The notes beneath the pieces are model-generated. The model made no database searches. It was given only the letters and a program-made list of their open reading frames with translations, and was not told the origin of the DNA. Positions 32,370 to 43,514 of a stretch of 64,000 nt of DNA are shown here, piece by piece. Position 1 is the first letter of the stretch; the number at the start of each line of letters is the position of its first letter. The translations under genes were made by a program, and so were the position numbers. Source of the DNA: Lycium barbarum (taxonomy: Eukaryota > Streptophyta > Magnoliopsida > Solanales > Solanaceae); the NCBI RefSeq assembly GCF_019175385.1, contig NC_083345.1, positions 122,515,657 to 122,579,656 on the forward strand, read 5' to 3'.

Positions 32370-32929
32370 GTTGTAATGTAGCTCAAGCCTTGTGTAGTGT
32401 AGAACTTCTCTGTTCCTACCCGATGTACAGTACCCCTTATTTATCTATGGCCTCAGTTCTCTTCGTCTTTGTATTTACTATTTACTCTTTTGTTTTATTT
32501 ACTCAATAAGTCCTACATTTTGTATCAAATTAAGACTTCCACAATCTACCATAAACTAAACAATTCAAGTGAATTTAATTATGACTATGATACTTTTATT
32601 TTATTTTATTTTTCTTAAAAAAAAGGGAACTCTAAGTTATTTTCCAATTTACATTGGCATAATAAATTCTTTTTTAATATGAAAATTATCTTAATTAAAC
32701 ACAACGCAGTGTGCAAAAGTGCTACAGGAATTTCAACAAAAAATACAAGATTAGCTTTTTTAAAGATGTTAAAAGTTAGTAATTAAAAGTGATGTTTGTA
32801 AAGAGAATAAGAGAATCACTTGATACTTTATGCTAATTAACAAGTATAAATCAATATAGCTCAAGTTATATATCAAGGTAAAAGTTCTTGTCCTCAAGTC
32901 GTAAGAAGACAGGAATCTATATATAAACA

Positions 32930-33105
32930 CAGTGGCGGAGCCAACATAGTAGTTGCAGGTCCGGTCGAACTCAGTAACTTGATTGAAACTCTGTATTTGT
33001 CTTGAAAAATTTATTGAATATGTATAAATAGTTACTTTAGAACCCCGCAACTTAAACGAATTAGAATCCCGAACCCACAAACTTTAAATTCCGGCTCTGC
33101 GTATC
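32930..33105. mobile_element. Degenerate MITE with GGCGGAGCC-type ends
   Basis: It starts CAGTGGCGGAGCCAAC and ends CCGGCTCTGCG in inverted sense, a related TIR. No clear 8-bp duplication could be read, so it is an old or truncated copy. Confidence 0.5.
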
Positions 33106-33962
33106 ATGCATATATTATCTTGATGTATACATAGAACACAGTTCAGATTTCACCTTGTAAAAGATGTATTTGGTTTGGTACTGCATCACTGAAACTTGAA
33201 TGAGTCATTATTTCAATTCAATCATGGAATTAATCATTTTCTCAAATAGATCCTTTTTCCCACTACTTTTCAGCTTTTTTGTCTTGTTGGTTGCGTTCGA
33301 ATTAAGCCTTCACATGATCCCAAGGAAAATTAAATAAATTATGCATGATGTCATGTAAGGTACATATAAACAAAGAATCGCAAGTAAAAGGAAATGACGA
33401 TGCAAAGCCGAGGAAGAGTAGGGGGGATACAGGAAGAGTCAATTTTGTCATTAATTATTCGATGTAATGGGAAGAATTATAGTTGTAAAAGCGCTAATAT
33501 ACTACATATATATAGAGTTTTACTAACATACGACGTGAAGGTAGTAGGTTGACATCCTCTCGATTTTTTAATTTTCGTAAAAGCCCTTACTATTTTTAGC
33601 CAACTAATTAAAACTAGGTACCCTTTAATTTGTCTATTCAACCCCAAAACACTCCAATTCATTTGCATCACCCAAAACCCTTTTCTCTTTTCTGCAATTT
33701 TTATTTTGAGAATATTAATGAAAGATGCTGGATTACGCTGCACCAAGTATGAAGTAAAAGTCGAGAAGAGAAACCAATGAAATATTTGCCATCTGCACCA
33801 TATAGTCAAATATAAATGATTTTAGTCAAACACGTGATCACCAAAACAAGTGTTTCTTGAAATCTTTCTCAAGTATAGCAAGTGCGATAGTGTAAAGCAC
33901 GTGTAACCACAGTATTAAGATAGTGTAAAGCAAGTGCAACCAAATTATAACTCTCTGCATAA
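33106..33962. other. Intergenic sequence
   Basis: No gene was recognised. A 33-bp near-duplicate (GATAGTGTAAAGCA...) occurs at about 33885-33947. Confidence 0.4.
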
Positions 33963-34475
33963 AATGAACTTTCCTTCTATTAGGATTAAAAATATTAAGA
34001 ACTCCTTTTCTCTGAATATGAACACGTATAGAATTTATTGATTTACCTTGAGTGGACACATATAAGTGGAATCCCCCTCAATTTTTTTTTGAAATCTTAA
34101 AGTGAATCCTACTTGTCTCATAATTGGAGCCTGTTCTAATTAAGTAGGTGCATGGAACATTATTCCTCTGTTATGTAAATCATTTTTGATTAATGAAAGA
34201 CATCCACTCTTTGAAGTGAATGAGTTAAATGAAAAAACGCAACGGTTTCACAAGATTGAACCTTTTTTGTTAAGTGTTGGAGTTCCAGAGCACGAGGGAA
34301 TGGACTTTTATCCCCAGGACCGCCTCGTCTATGTATTCGGCGCCTCTCCCGATTGGTTGAAGATAGGCCTCTCCCGATTGGTTGAAGATAGGCGTGCGAT
34401 ATGATAAAGGCTGAATCTGCATAATCATCAAAACCGACTGCAGCTTCATTGACTGAATGAAAAAAAAAAAAAAAA
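33963..34475 (+). mobile_element. Poly(A)-tailed retroposed insertion of unknown parent
   Basis: The 14-bp direct repeats AACTCTCTGCATAA at 33949-33962 and 34476-34489 flank about 510 bp ending in an A-run (about 34460-34477). Long TSDs plus a poly(A) tail are the signature of LINE-mediated retroposition (SINE or processed transcript). The interior has a 72-codon plus-strand frame without a known domain and a 25-bp tandem duplication (34342-34391). The source RNA was not identified, and no tRNA-like promoter boxes are convincing. Confidence 0.7.
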
Positions 34476-34672
34476 AACTCTCTGCATAAGTGGACAAAAG
34501 CATGTACAGTGGGACGCAGGTAATCCCAACTAACTATTTCATCTCTATTGCCTTCAATCTGACAAGCTAGAAGACTTCTATACAACAATAACGTATCCGG
34601 TTAAATTTCACAATGAGGAATCTAGTGAGATTAAAGAGTACGCAGACCATATTTCTGTCTCGGAGTAGCTTT

Positions 34673-34799
34673 TATTTACATGAGTAAGCTAGTTTTAACA
34701 CTTAATTATCCCTTTTAAGGTCTATATATCTGTACTATAAACAAAAATGACCCTTAAAAGGGATAATTAAGTGTTAAAATTAGCTTACTCATGTAAATA
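34673..34799. repeat. Long near-perfect hairpin, about 50-bp arms
   Basis: The arms at 34673-34721 and 34750-34799 are inverted complements with only one or two mismatches, around a loop of about 28 bp. The arms include CACTTAATTATCCCTTTTAA and its complement. It may be a fold-back MITE or a small-RNA precursor; no TSD was identified. Confidence 0.75.
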
Positions 34800-35610
34800 T
34801 TCTTTTATAAATTGCTTAGGCAGGTGAGTCCCAAGAAGTCCATTTGTCGATTGCTTAGCCAACTGGGGCCTACGAGTCAGCCAAGAGTCTATGGAACTCT
34901 CGTGGGAAAAAAAAAGAAGATTTTTTCTCCCAAATGCCAGTGTCCCTTCTTTCTAAATTTAGAAAAGCAGAAAGCTAGAAATCTCTAAAGGGGAACTTCA
35001 ATTTACTGCACTTATTTTATGTTGTTTCTATGTACTTTTTATTTTGGTTCAAAGAATATTTCTGCTCACCTATACCATTAAGATATTGAGTTTATACTAT
35101 ATACATCATAATAACATAGTGACATACCCAGTGTTAATTTCTGGGTATGCCACCATTTTTAGAAAGAAAAAGAATTCTTAACATTGTTTAATGTTAACTG
35201 ACGGAGTAAGATTTTATTTATATATAATAAATAACTTGAATTTTAAGGATGTTATTTCGTATTCAAATAAAATAAGAAAAACTGATTTGTATGAGCACCA
35301 GATAATATGATCCAAGCCAATAGTAGTTCTATTATACATGTGGCATATATCCATTACTCCATTGATGGAGGTAAAAATTTATCTACATCGAGTGTTATAC
35401 ACCAAATTAGTAAGTACATGCCTTGTGTATGAATATACTCAATTATCACTTAACCATGATTAATTAACATATATATCACTTCATTGAATCATTTTACAGT
35501 AAGTTGCATCAGTAAAATATTTGCCCTGGAGCTAATCCTTTCCCATCATTTGTCCCCAGCCTTCTATTATTGAGACGGTTTCAGGTGGGAAAGCCAAATC
35601 AAGTCCTCAT

Positions 35611-35636
35611 ATCTATATATATATATATATAGCACG
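35611..35636 (+). promoter_or_regulatory. TATA-rich core promoter of the 36.3-kb gene
   Basis: An alternating TA run (CTATATATATATATATATAG) lies about 30-45 bp upstream of a plausible transcript start near 35650-35660 and ahead of a short leader exon ending CATAAG at 35685. Confidence 0.45.
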
Positions 35637-35675
35637 TCTAGATCTAGTAGATGCAAAGAGAAATAACTAAAACAA

Positions 35676-36160
35676 CATTCATAAGGTACTACATTTCTTC
35701 CTTCTCTCATTTTTCCTAGCTCTATCTTCGCCTTATTCAATTAGATTCTCTTTTTAAGAAACATTCTAGTGAAGATCTATCTTTTTTGCATTCATTCCCC
35801 TTTTGTGTAAGTATTATATATGAGTACTACTTATAGCCACATTCATAAGGTAACCATTTCTTTCTTTAATCAGCTCTCCCAGCTCTATCTTCTTCTTATT
35901 CAATTAGTTTCTCTTTTTAAGAAAAATTCTAGTGAAGATCTATCTTTTTTGCTTTTATTCACCTTTTGTGTAAGTATTATATATGTAGTACTACTTATAG
36001 CCACATTCATAAGGTACCATTTCTTTCTTTAATCAGCTCTCCTGGCTCTATCTTATTCAATTAGTTTCTCTTTTTAAGAAAAAATCAAGTGAAGATCTAT
36101 CTTTTTTGCATTTATCCCACTTTTGTCTTTTGACTATTATATATGCGTTATATACTTGAA
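35676..36160 (+). repeat. Three tandem 164-bp copies in the leader/intron of the 36.3-kb gene
   Basis: Copies begin CATTCATAAGGTA at 35676, 35840 and 36004, exactly 164 bp apart, and share AGCTCTATCTT, TTATTCAATTAG.TTCTC, GTGAAGATCTATCTTTTTTG and, in the first two, GTGTAAGTATTATATATG. Each copy starts with AAG|GTA, a potential splice donor. The last copy is the most diverged at its right end. Confidence 0.88.
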
Positions 36161-36254
36161 TGGAACAAAATTTTCAGAAAAAAAAAATATATAATATGCT
36201 TACCTAGTACTCTCTCTCTCTCTCTCTAACCCTAATTTGTTGATCTTGGTGCAG
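35686..36254 (+). other. Putative 5' UTR intron
   Basis: Donor AAG|GTACTA at 35686; acceptor TTGGTGCAG at 36254, preceded by a pyrimidine-rich TCTCTCTCTC run. The ATG follows 20 bp downstream. Donors at about 35850 and 36014 in the later copies are alternatives. Inferred from sequence only. Confidence 0.5.
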
Positions 36255-36273
36255 GATAAAATAAATTAATATA

Positions 36274-36750
36274 ATGACAGATCATCAGGAGATTTCTCTT
36301 ACAGTTTTGGCAATATTCTTAAGCTTTATCATTGCCTTTGTGCAGCTTAAGTATCAAGGTAAGGATGAGCAGACTCCTTTTGAGACACACCCGCTAACTG
36401 TGGGTATGTCAGTAAGCTCTTGGATATTTTGCTGGTTGTTATATGGAATCAAGGTAACTTTTCCTACGCTTTATCAAGCATACCTGGAGGTTGTACCCAT
36501 TGGTGTGGATATGTTTGGGTCATTTTCAATGGCGAGCACCGCCTGTCTTTTGTTCTCAAATTCCATCGTCTGGCCAATTGTGTATTTGTTGTGCCTTGTC
36601 GCACCAGCATGGAAAATTTTCTGTTGGATTTTCAAGAAATTGGAACGTCGTTTTGGAGACACACAGTTCTGGAGGAGAAGCCTAGAACCTGTTCTTTACT
36701 ATCTGTGGAGGAAGATGAACGTGATGCCACGTCCCATGCTTCCTCTATAA
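36274..36750 (+). CDS. Small multi-pass membrane protein, family not recognised
   Basis: This is a 158-codon uninterrupted frame whose first ATG lies just after a good splice acceptor. The protein has hydrophobic segments at about residues 7-25, 44-63, 81-97 and 99-118, so three or four membrane spans. A charged, aromatic-rich tail follows (KKLERRFGDTQFWRR...). No Cys-rich motif or catalytic signature was seen, and I cannot assign a family. Support for a real gene comes from the promoter, leader intron and start arrangement and the length of the frame relative to the AT-rich surroundings; the overlapping frames on both strands look like shadows. The 3' end is odd: a CACTA terminal sequence begins 5 bp after the stop codon, so its 3' UTR is likely transposon-derived or the gene end was altered by insertion. 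The location would be a cell membrane, type unknown. Confidence 0.65.
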   Translation: MTDHQEISLTVLAIFLSFIIAFVQLKYQGKDEQTPFETHPLTVGMSVSSWIFCWLLYGIKVTFPTLYQAYLEVVPIGVDMFGSFSMASTACLLFSNSIVWPIVYLLCLVAPAWKIFCWIFKKLERRFGDTQFWRRSLEPVLYYLWRKMNVMPRPMLPL

Positions 36751-36754
36751 TTCG

Positions 36755-36800
36755 CACTACTAAAAAAACACTGAATTTCGATAGAAATTTTCCCTTTGAA
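36755..36800 (+). mobile_element. Orphan CACTA terminal fragment
   Basis: CACTACTAAAAAAACACTG followed by AATTTCGATAGAAATTTTC parallels the right terminus of the 24.2-28.9 kb CACTA element (reverse complement). No matching opposite end was found nearby, so it is a truncated relative. Confidence 0.65.
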
Positions 36801-37319
36801 AAACAATCTATTCAGCTTTTCAAGCTCTACTAAGTAATTAGGGCATGATGGTTTGTTAGCCGCTTTAACCCCACTTCTACTCAATATCGGATATATAAAT
36901 TTTCCGACCATTTGAAATTTCAGTCATGTATGTTACCTCGACATTTCCTCTCTGTTCAGCTTCTCATCTTTTGTTTTTACTCTTTAATATGCTTGCTTTA
37001 CTGGTTACTGTAAGCAAATATTAATACAATATGTATATTATTTTTTTCCCAGTTTTCCGTACATTTTCTCATGTTTCTGTTCTCTGATGATTTGGTGTTG
37101 TAATTGGTTGGGAACCAATCTATTGGCGACTTTTTTATTTTGGAAGGACTTTAGGGAATTTGGCTGTGAGATTAGTCCTGAATTTCTTAAAAGATTCTAC
37201 TTTCTACTTCATTCTTCAACCTTAGAAAATGACTAATGAGTGTCATTGGTGTTGAAATTCTCTATTTACTGGACTCACATATTTAATATAATTGTATATA
37301 GATATGCTATTATAAACTA

Positions 37320-37355
<36 letters not shown>

Positions 37356-37430
37356 ATTTACTACGTTACCCTTATTTAATAAAAATAGATTGATTGTTCC
37401 CTTTTAAATACCATGCATTCTTCTTTAATA
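36801..37430. other. Intergenic, with TA microsatellite at 37318-37347
   Basis: A pure (TA)n run of about 14 units; otherwise no feature was recognised apart from possible 3' UTR of the upstream gene. Confidence 0.6.
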
Positions 37431-37676
37431 CTCCCTCCATCCCAAATAAACATCGTTTTAGCAAAAAAGAAAGTCCCAAAATAACAGTCGATTTAGGAAT
37501 TCAAGACAAAAATTAGTATTTTCCAATTATACCCTTATATTGAAGAACTATTTTCTAATAGTGCTCAATTTTCAAAAAATATTTAATAGTCAAAAAAGGT
37601 AATTTAGTAAACTATATATTGTATTAATTGATTTCTTAATAGGCATGAAACGACACTTATTTTGGGACGGAAGGAG
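37431..37676. mobile_element. Stowaway-type MITE (Tc1/mariner), 246 bp
   Basis: CTCCCTCCATCCCAAATAA at the left and its inverse TTATTTTGGGACGGAAGGAG at the right are the canonical Stowaway TIR, flanked by the dinucleotide TA (37429-37430 and 37677-37678). A partial end of another copy (GGGGACAGAGGGAGTA) lies near 37781. Confidence 0.9.
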
Positions 37677-37798
37677 TATTAAGGATATACCTAGTTGAAA
37701 ACAATAGCTATCTTTAGTGTTGACTTTCTAAAGTAACTGTAGTAGTAATTTGTTTTTTTTGAAATAAAGCGATACTCAAGATGGGGACAGAGGGAGTA

Positions 37799-38470
37799 AT
37801 GAACAGGAGTGCAAAGCTTGAGTTAAGCTAAAGCATGTAATGCGGATCAGTTGCATTGTAGTTAGTGTATTACATGCCAATTATGCATATATTGTCATGA
37901 GTCTCTATTTTGAAGATTTGGGGATCAGTGCTTTATAAGCTGGAAATTGGACTAGTACTCTTTTTCTTCTAGAAATACTCTAAAATCACTTCTTCAAGAA
38001 AAAAAAAATTACTACTAGTACATAAATATTTACTGAAAACGTGAAAATAAAAAGCATTTTAAAAGATTTCAGAATTTTACACAAAAAAATGCACAGTATA
38101 CACGGTCTAGCACAAAGTTGCAAGCTGACAAACAAGAAACGGATATTGGAATTATTTGACATGCACATTTATGGATCACATTTATAAGCACAGACTTATA
38201 TTGAGTTACAGTGCTCCCCCCATTTTGTATCTGCTTCCTTTTTGAGTCTATTTATATTTAGTAAGTTTCAAATTTTAACAATCTCAACATTTCATTTTTA
38301 ATAACAATCTCTTATAGGAATGAAATCATATCATTGGAACCACATAAGATTCAAATGATATTTAAATATGTAGTTTAAATACCTAGCTATAAATAAATAT
38401 CCAATATTTCTTATATACACATATTTGTCACACATTATGGATATTTTGGTGTACTTCAATTTTTTCTCTT
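37799..38470. other. AT-rich intergenic sequence
   Basis: No gene or bounded repeat was recognised. Confidence 0.4.
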
Positions 38471-38706
38471 AAAAGAATGAATCATCTACAGCATGTTTGT
38501 AAGAATTGTAGTCAGTTGTCAATCATTTTTAAATAGGAGGTCATTATTGAACAAGAACAAAAAGAATGAATCATCTACTGCATGTTTGGAAGAATTGTAG
38601 TCAGTTGTCAATCATTTTTAAATAGGAGGCCATTATTGAACATGAGTAAAAAGAATGAATCATCTACAGCATGTTTGGAAGAATTGTAGTCAGTTGTCAA
38701 TCATTC
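38471..38706. repeat. Tandem repeat, 89-bp unit, about 2.6 copies
   Basis: GAATGAATCATCTAC begins at 38475, 38564 and 38653; the units also share GAATTGTAGTCAGTTGTCAA and TTTTTAAATAGGAGG. They are highly similar, so recent. Confidence 0.9.
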
Positions 38707-38830
38707 TGGCAAGTAGTTTTTCCTTTGGCTTTATTTCTTTTTCATTTTCATGGTCAAGAAATAGGAAAAAAAAACAAAAAGAGTAGTCATGTAGGGTCCC
38801 CATTGTGATAAAGGGTTGAAATTACAAGTA

Positions 38831-38995
38831 AAGCTGCTGACCACTGAACAAACAAATTAAAAACAAAGGGAAAAAGACTGGAAAGGTTACATTTTATTGT
38901 TATTACTTTACTAGCTGCTGGCCACTGAACAAACAAATTAAAACCAAAGGGAAAAAGACTGGAAAGGTTACATTTTATTATTATTACTTTATTAC
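38831..38995. repeat. Tandem duplication, about 81-bp unit, two copies
   Basis: AGCTGCTG(A/G)CCACTGAACA through GGTTACATTTTATT is repeated twice with few changes. Confidence 0.88.
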
Positions 38996-39859
38996 TCGTT
39001 CCAGTTATAGATTTGCGATGTCTTTTTTCTGCATCTTTACAAATAAAAAAGGCTTTAACATTTCTATACAAGGCGACTGCTCCATTAGTTGTTTAGGATA
39101 CATTTTAAAATCTGAAAACAATATAATTTAGTTATTGGCACAGGTATTATAATTTATACTTTATTGCACAAACTTCATTATTTCTTTTTTAATTTCATTT
39201 TGCAGTCACACAATTAATCTGTTTGGTCAAACTTTTTTGGGAGGCCACAAGTGCTTATATTTTCTAAAAAGTGCTTATTTTAAATAAATAAAGTGTTTGA
39301 CCAAATTTTTTTAGAGAAAATAGGTGCTTCCGGGAGTAGCAGAAGTTGCTTTTTAGAAACTAAAAAAAAATTATAAGTACCATCTGAGGAAAAAAAAAAA
39401 CATATTTTGGGTCTTCCCCTTAGACCTTACCCCTTCCTTTTGACGGATAGAGAAGTTATTTCGGATAGACTCCCGGCTCAAGAAGGGATGAAAGAGCATT
39501 ATTAGAAATAATAAACAATAATAATAAGCAGCAATAGCAAGAGCGCAATAGAATAATATAGTAAAGAAACAATCAGATAGTACTAGTGATAAGAACAAGA
39601 AATTAAAATCAGTACATAAAGGCATGTCAAAACACTATAGAAAGCAGGATGTGCTTCATGTACTTGAAATATACTCTCTTTTTTTTTTAGTTAATTTTAT
39701 GGTTTCATCTTCTGAGTGTTTAATATAAGATACGGTTCCATCACACATTCTTTAAATATATACAGGTGTAAAAATTTTAACTTTAGATATAATCTACATC
39801 TTTACTAATTTATATGCATCTAATAGCACGCTTATTATATATAATTAACATATTTAAAT
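38996..39859. other. AT-rich intergenic sequence
   Basis: No recognisable gene; homopolymer A and T runs near 39391 and 39681. Confidence 0.4.
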
Positions 39860-39910
39860 ATGAAAGGAAAAATATTGTAATTTTGGCACAACTGAACATA
39901 AGAATTAACA

Positions 39911-41410
39911 TTGACATGTGTAGTCAAATCAGTAACACTACAAATACAATTCTATATTACGTTTGTCTATGCGCAAAATGTGAAGGAAGAAAGGAGAGAA
40001 CTATGGAGTTATTTAACTAGTCAAGGGGCTGGAATCTCTATCCCCTGGCTGGTTCTTGGGGATTTCAACTCGGTACTAAGTAGAGATGACAGGATCGGAG
40101 GGAATCCGGTAACATTGGCTGAGGTTGTTGATTTCCGGAGGTGTTTGGATAGATGTAAGCTTGAACAACTACCACACACTGGATGCACGTATACATGGAA
40201 TGACAAAAGGGTTACGAGCAGGGTATTCTCGAAGATTGATTGGTCCTTTGCAAATGGCGAGTGGTTTGATGATATGCCGGACTGCCGAACACAGTTTTTG
40301 AATGAGGGGGTCAGTGACCATTGTCCTATACATGTCACCTTGGCTAAAGCACAAAAGAATAGAAGGAGAGCATTCAAATATTGTAACATGTGGAGCACCC
40401 ACCCACAGTTTAATGAGCTCGTGAAGGAGGGATGGCAAATGAATATTCAAGGCTGCAAGATGTTCCAGGTCATAAGGAAACTGAAAAGGATGAAGAGTAA
40501 ACTAAAAGGGTTACATAATCAACATTTCAGCAACATACAAAAAGAAGTGGATGAGGTGAGAGACAAGCTGCAGACATTACAGGATATGATGCAAACAGAC
40601 CCACTGAACATTCAAATACAATCTGAGGAGAAGGAAATGAGTAAAGAGTTTAAAAGAGTAAGCTACTTAGCTGAAATGTTATTAGTACAAAAGAGTAAGG
40701 CAACTTGGATTAAACTAGGTGATGACAATACACGATACTTCCACTCAGTGATTAAGAAAAGAAGACTGACACAAGCAGTGGTACAACTTGAAGATGAGAA
40801 TAAGCATATGCAAACTGAGCCGGATAGAATAGCAGACATCTTTGTCAAATACTACAAACACCTACTAGGGGAAGTGGGAAACCGGGATAGAAGCAAGGCT
40901 GCCCAGATATTCTTTGATAGTGGCACCACTGTTACAGTTGAGCAGCAGATACAACTACTCAAGGAATTCACAAGGAAAGAGGTAAAAGATGCTATGTTTA
41001 GTATAAAGACAACAAAAAGTCCGGGGCCTGATGGCTATAGCAGTGGCTTCTTCCGAGATTCATGGGAAATAATTGGTGAGGAAGTGACGGATGCAGTGCT
41101 TGAATTTATGAGGACCGGTCAAATGCTTCAACAACTAAATGCAACTATGATAACTCTAATTCCAAAGGTCCCCAAACCAGAACTCGCAAGTCAATTTAGA
41201 CCAATCTCATGCTGCAACACAGTATACAAATGTATCTCGAAAATGCTATGTGGCAGATTGAAACAGGTGTTACCAAGTCTCGTAAACCAGACTCAGGAAG
41301 CATTTGTGCAGGGGAGGTCAATGGTCCAAAATGTACTCATCTGCCATGACTTGATGCGACACTATAATCGGAAAACCTCGGCAAGGTGCATGATGAAGAT
41401 AGATTTATGA
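39911..41410 (+). pseudogene. LINE ORF2 part 1: endonuclease fragment and RT start
   Basis: The frame includes LVLGDFNSVLS and SDHCPIHV, the Asp/Asn and SDH catalytic motifs of the AP-like endonuclease, followed by a linker and RT motifs (KSPGPDGYSSGFF, FRPISCCNTVYKCISKML, QEAFVQGRS). It stops at TGA 41408-41410 in the middle of the conserved KIDL..KAYD block, and the same frame continues downstream, so it is a point nonsense change. Upstream in-frame sequence (39866-39910) is a decayed continuation of the endonuclease with several stops. Confidence 0.88.
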
Positions 41411-43042
41411 AAGGCCTATGATATGGTTCGATGGGAATTCATAAAAGAGATGCTGCAAGGATTTGGTTTTCCACCTAAATTCAGGCACCTGATCATGTTG
41501 TGTGTGACCACTACGAAATTCTCAATTAAGGTGAATGGCGATAGTTTTGGATATTTTGAGGGGAAAAGAGGTTTGAGGCAAGGGGATCCTATTTCCCCCT
41601 TGCTATTTGTGTTGGTCATGGAATACTTATCACGAGTCTTGGCCAAAATGGCAAAACTACCAGATTTTAGATACCACCCGATGTGCAAACAGCAGGGGTT
41701 AACACACTTAGTTTTTGCCGATGACCTGATGATATTTTGTAAGGGACAGCCAGCATCTGTGCGAAGAATTATGGAAGCTTTGGGGCATTTCACTGAAGCA
41801 ACAGGTTTGGAAGCAAACGTTGATAAATCAAGTCTGTATTTAGCTGGAGTAGACGATGACACGAAAGAGGAGATAAGTCAAATTACGGGATATGCAATCG
41901 GCTCATTTCCTATAAGGTACCTGGGCTTACCATTATCACCAAAGAAATGGAACAAATTGGAATGCCATCAACTATGTCAAAAGATCACAGAAAAGATTCG
42001 AGCTGTATCCACTAGGCACTTATCTTACGCAGGTAAACTACAAATCATAAATTCTGTCTTCTTCTCACTGCACAATTTCTGGGGATCGGTGTTCATACTG
42101 CCACAAAGTGTCATAAAAGAAGTGGATAAGAAATGTAGGGAGTTCCTTTGGGGGAGTACAACGGAGAAAAAGAAAATCGCATTGGTTGCGTGGGAAAAGC
42201 TGTGTAGACCAAAGCGCCAAGGGGGTTTAAACATTAAGGGGTGCAAAATCTGGAATATGGCAGCGGTTGGGAAACTAATATGGCACATAATGGAGAAGAA
42301 GGATATATTGTGGGTTAAATGGGTGCAAGGTGTATATATGAACAACTCTGATGACTTCATGAACCATGACCCTCCATCGGACTGCAGCTGGTACTGGAAA
42401 AGGTTAAACAAACTCAAATTGCAAATGGTCAACTGGTATGTAAATGCACGATATACACTCACTGCAAATAGACAATATTCAGTAACTAAGGGATATATTC
42501 AGTTGATTGGAGAAGCACCAAGGTGGGACATTGCAGAACTGGTATGGAATCGAGTTGCCGTACCAAAACACAGATTCATTCTTTGGTTAGCAGTGTTGGG
42601 TCGACTGCTTACTAGAGTAAGGATGCAGGAAATTGGACTGGGATGTGAAGAGAACCAGTGTGTTATGTGTGCTGATGGGGCAGCTGAGACAGCAAGCCAT
42701 CTGTTCTCAGAGTGTGTATGGACAAGAGGAATATGGGATTCAATACAGGGATGGTTAGGTGTCAAAGTTCACCAAAGAGAAATCAAGGAAGATATGCAGA
42801 TCATCAAGTCTAAACACTGGAAACGGATCAAGAAAGATATAGCAGCAGCTGTATATGGTGCTGTTATTTACTACACTTGGATGGCAAGAAATAGCATGAT
42901 TTTCCAAGGAAAGAACGTGAGCAGAAACTTGGTCATTCAACAGATACGAAATGTAATTACGGAAAGGCTAAATATAGTTAGAGATACAAAGAGAGGTAGG
43001 AAATGTAGTTCTTTTATACAAAACGTTGTAACTAGCTGCTAA
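41411..43042 (+). pseudogene. LINE ORF2 part 2: RT catalytic half and zf-RVT region
   Basis: It continues the same frame after the TGA. It contains GLRQGDPISPLLF and FADDLMIF, the catalytic motif of non-LTR RT, then the thumb-like region and, near the C-terminus, a zf-RVT signature (CVMCADGAAETASHLFSECVW). The natural stop lies 90 bp before the poly(A) tail. Copying of RNA at a nicked target is the family role. This copy is inactive because the N-terminus is absent and a stop lies within RT. Confidence 0.9.
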
Positions 43043-43514
43043 ATTAGAGGTCTATCAGTGCTAAAATAGATGCTCTCGTAGGTGTAATGACCCATTCGTT
43101 TGTTGGTATGGTAATATTCACAGTTTATTGCCAAAAAAAAAAAAAAAAAATTGGAAAAGGTTGGAAATAACATCTACAGATTTATAAATAATGCATAATA
43201 AAATAATATAACTTCGGTCGTGTTGGGTCCCTGCTATCTGTCACTAGTAAAGTAAGAAGAGTTGAACATAAGTGAAGGAAAAATCAAAAGGTACTACTGG
43301 AACTTTCTAAGCCAAGGGACAACTTAGTTAATTAGTGGAAAGACCAAAACTTCTCAACGGCAAAGAAATTAAACCCCTATTGAAAGAGACTTCTTTTTTA
43401 TATAAGCGTGAACCAAGTGGATGGCGAGGATGTAACAAATCATACAGGAACCCAACAGATAGTTATTAGTTACAGCACAGGCCATATTTTATTTCCCTTA
43501 GGGGTCGTTTGGTA

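Larger units (their letters stand above)
39860..43150 (+). mobile_element. 5'-truncated L1-type LINE
   Basis: It encodes the last two thirds of an APE-type endonuclease, then RT and a zf-RVT-like Cys/His region, and ends in a poly(A) run at 43133-43150. The endonuclease N-terminus and any ORF1 are missing, as expected of truncated reverse transcription. The left boundary is approximate; no convincing TSD was found. Confidence 0.9.

Noticed and set aside
36420..36833. 137-codon frame overlapping the membrane-protein gene
   Set aside because: Shadow frame that runs past the real stop into transposon-derived sequence; no domain.
38471..38706. CRISPR-like array
   Set aside because: Adjacent 89-bp tandem units without unique spacers in plant nuclear DNA.
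43133..43180. LINE target-site duplication
   Set aside because: The sequence after the poly(A) run (TTGGAAAAGG) has no convincing match near the estimated 5' end at about 39860.
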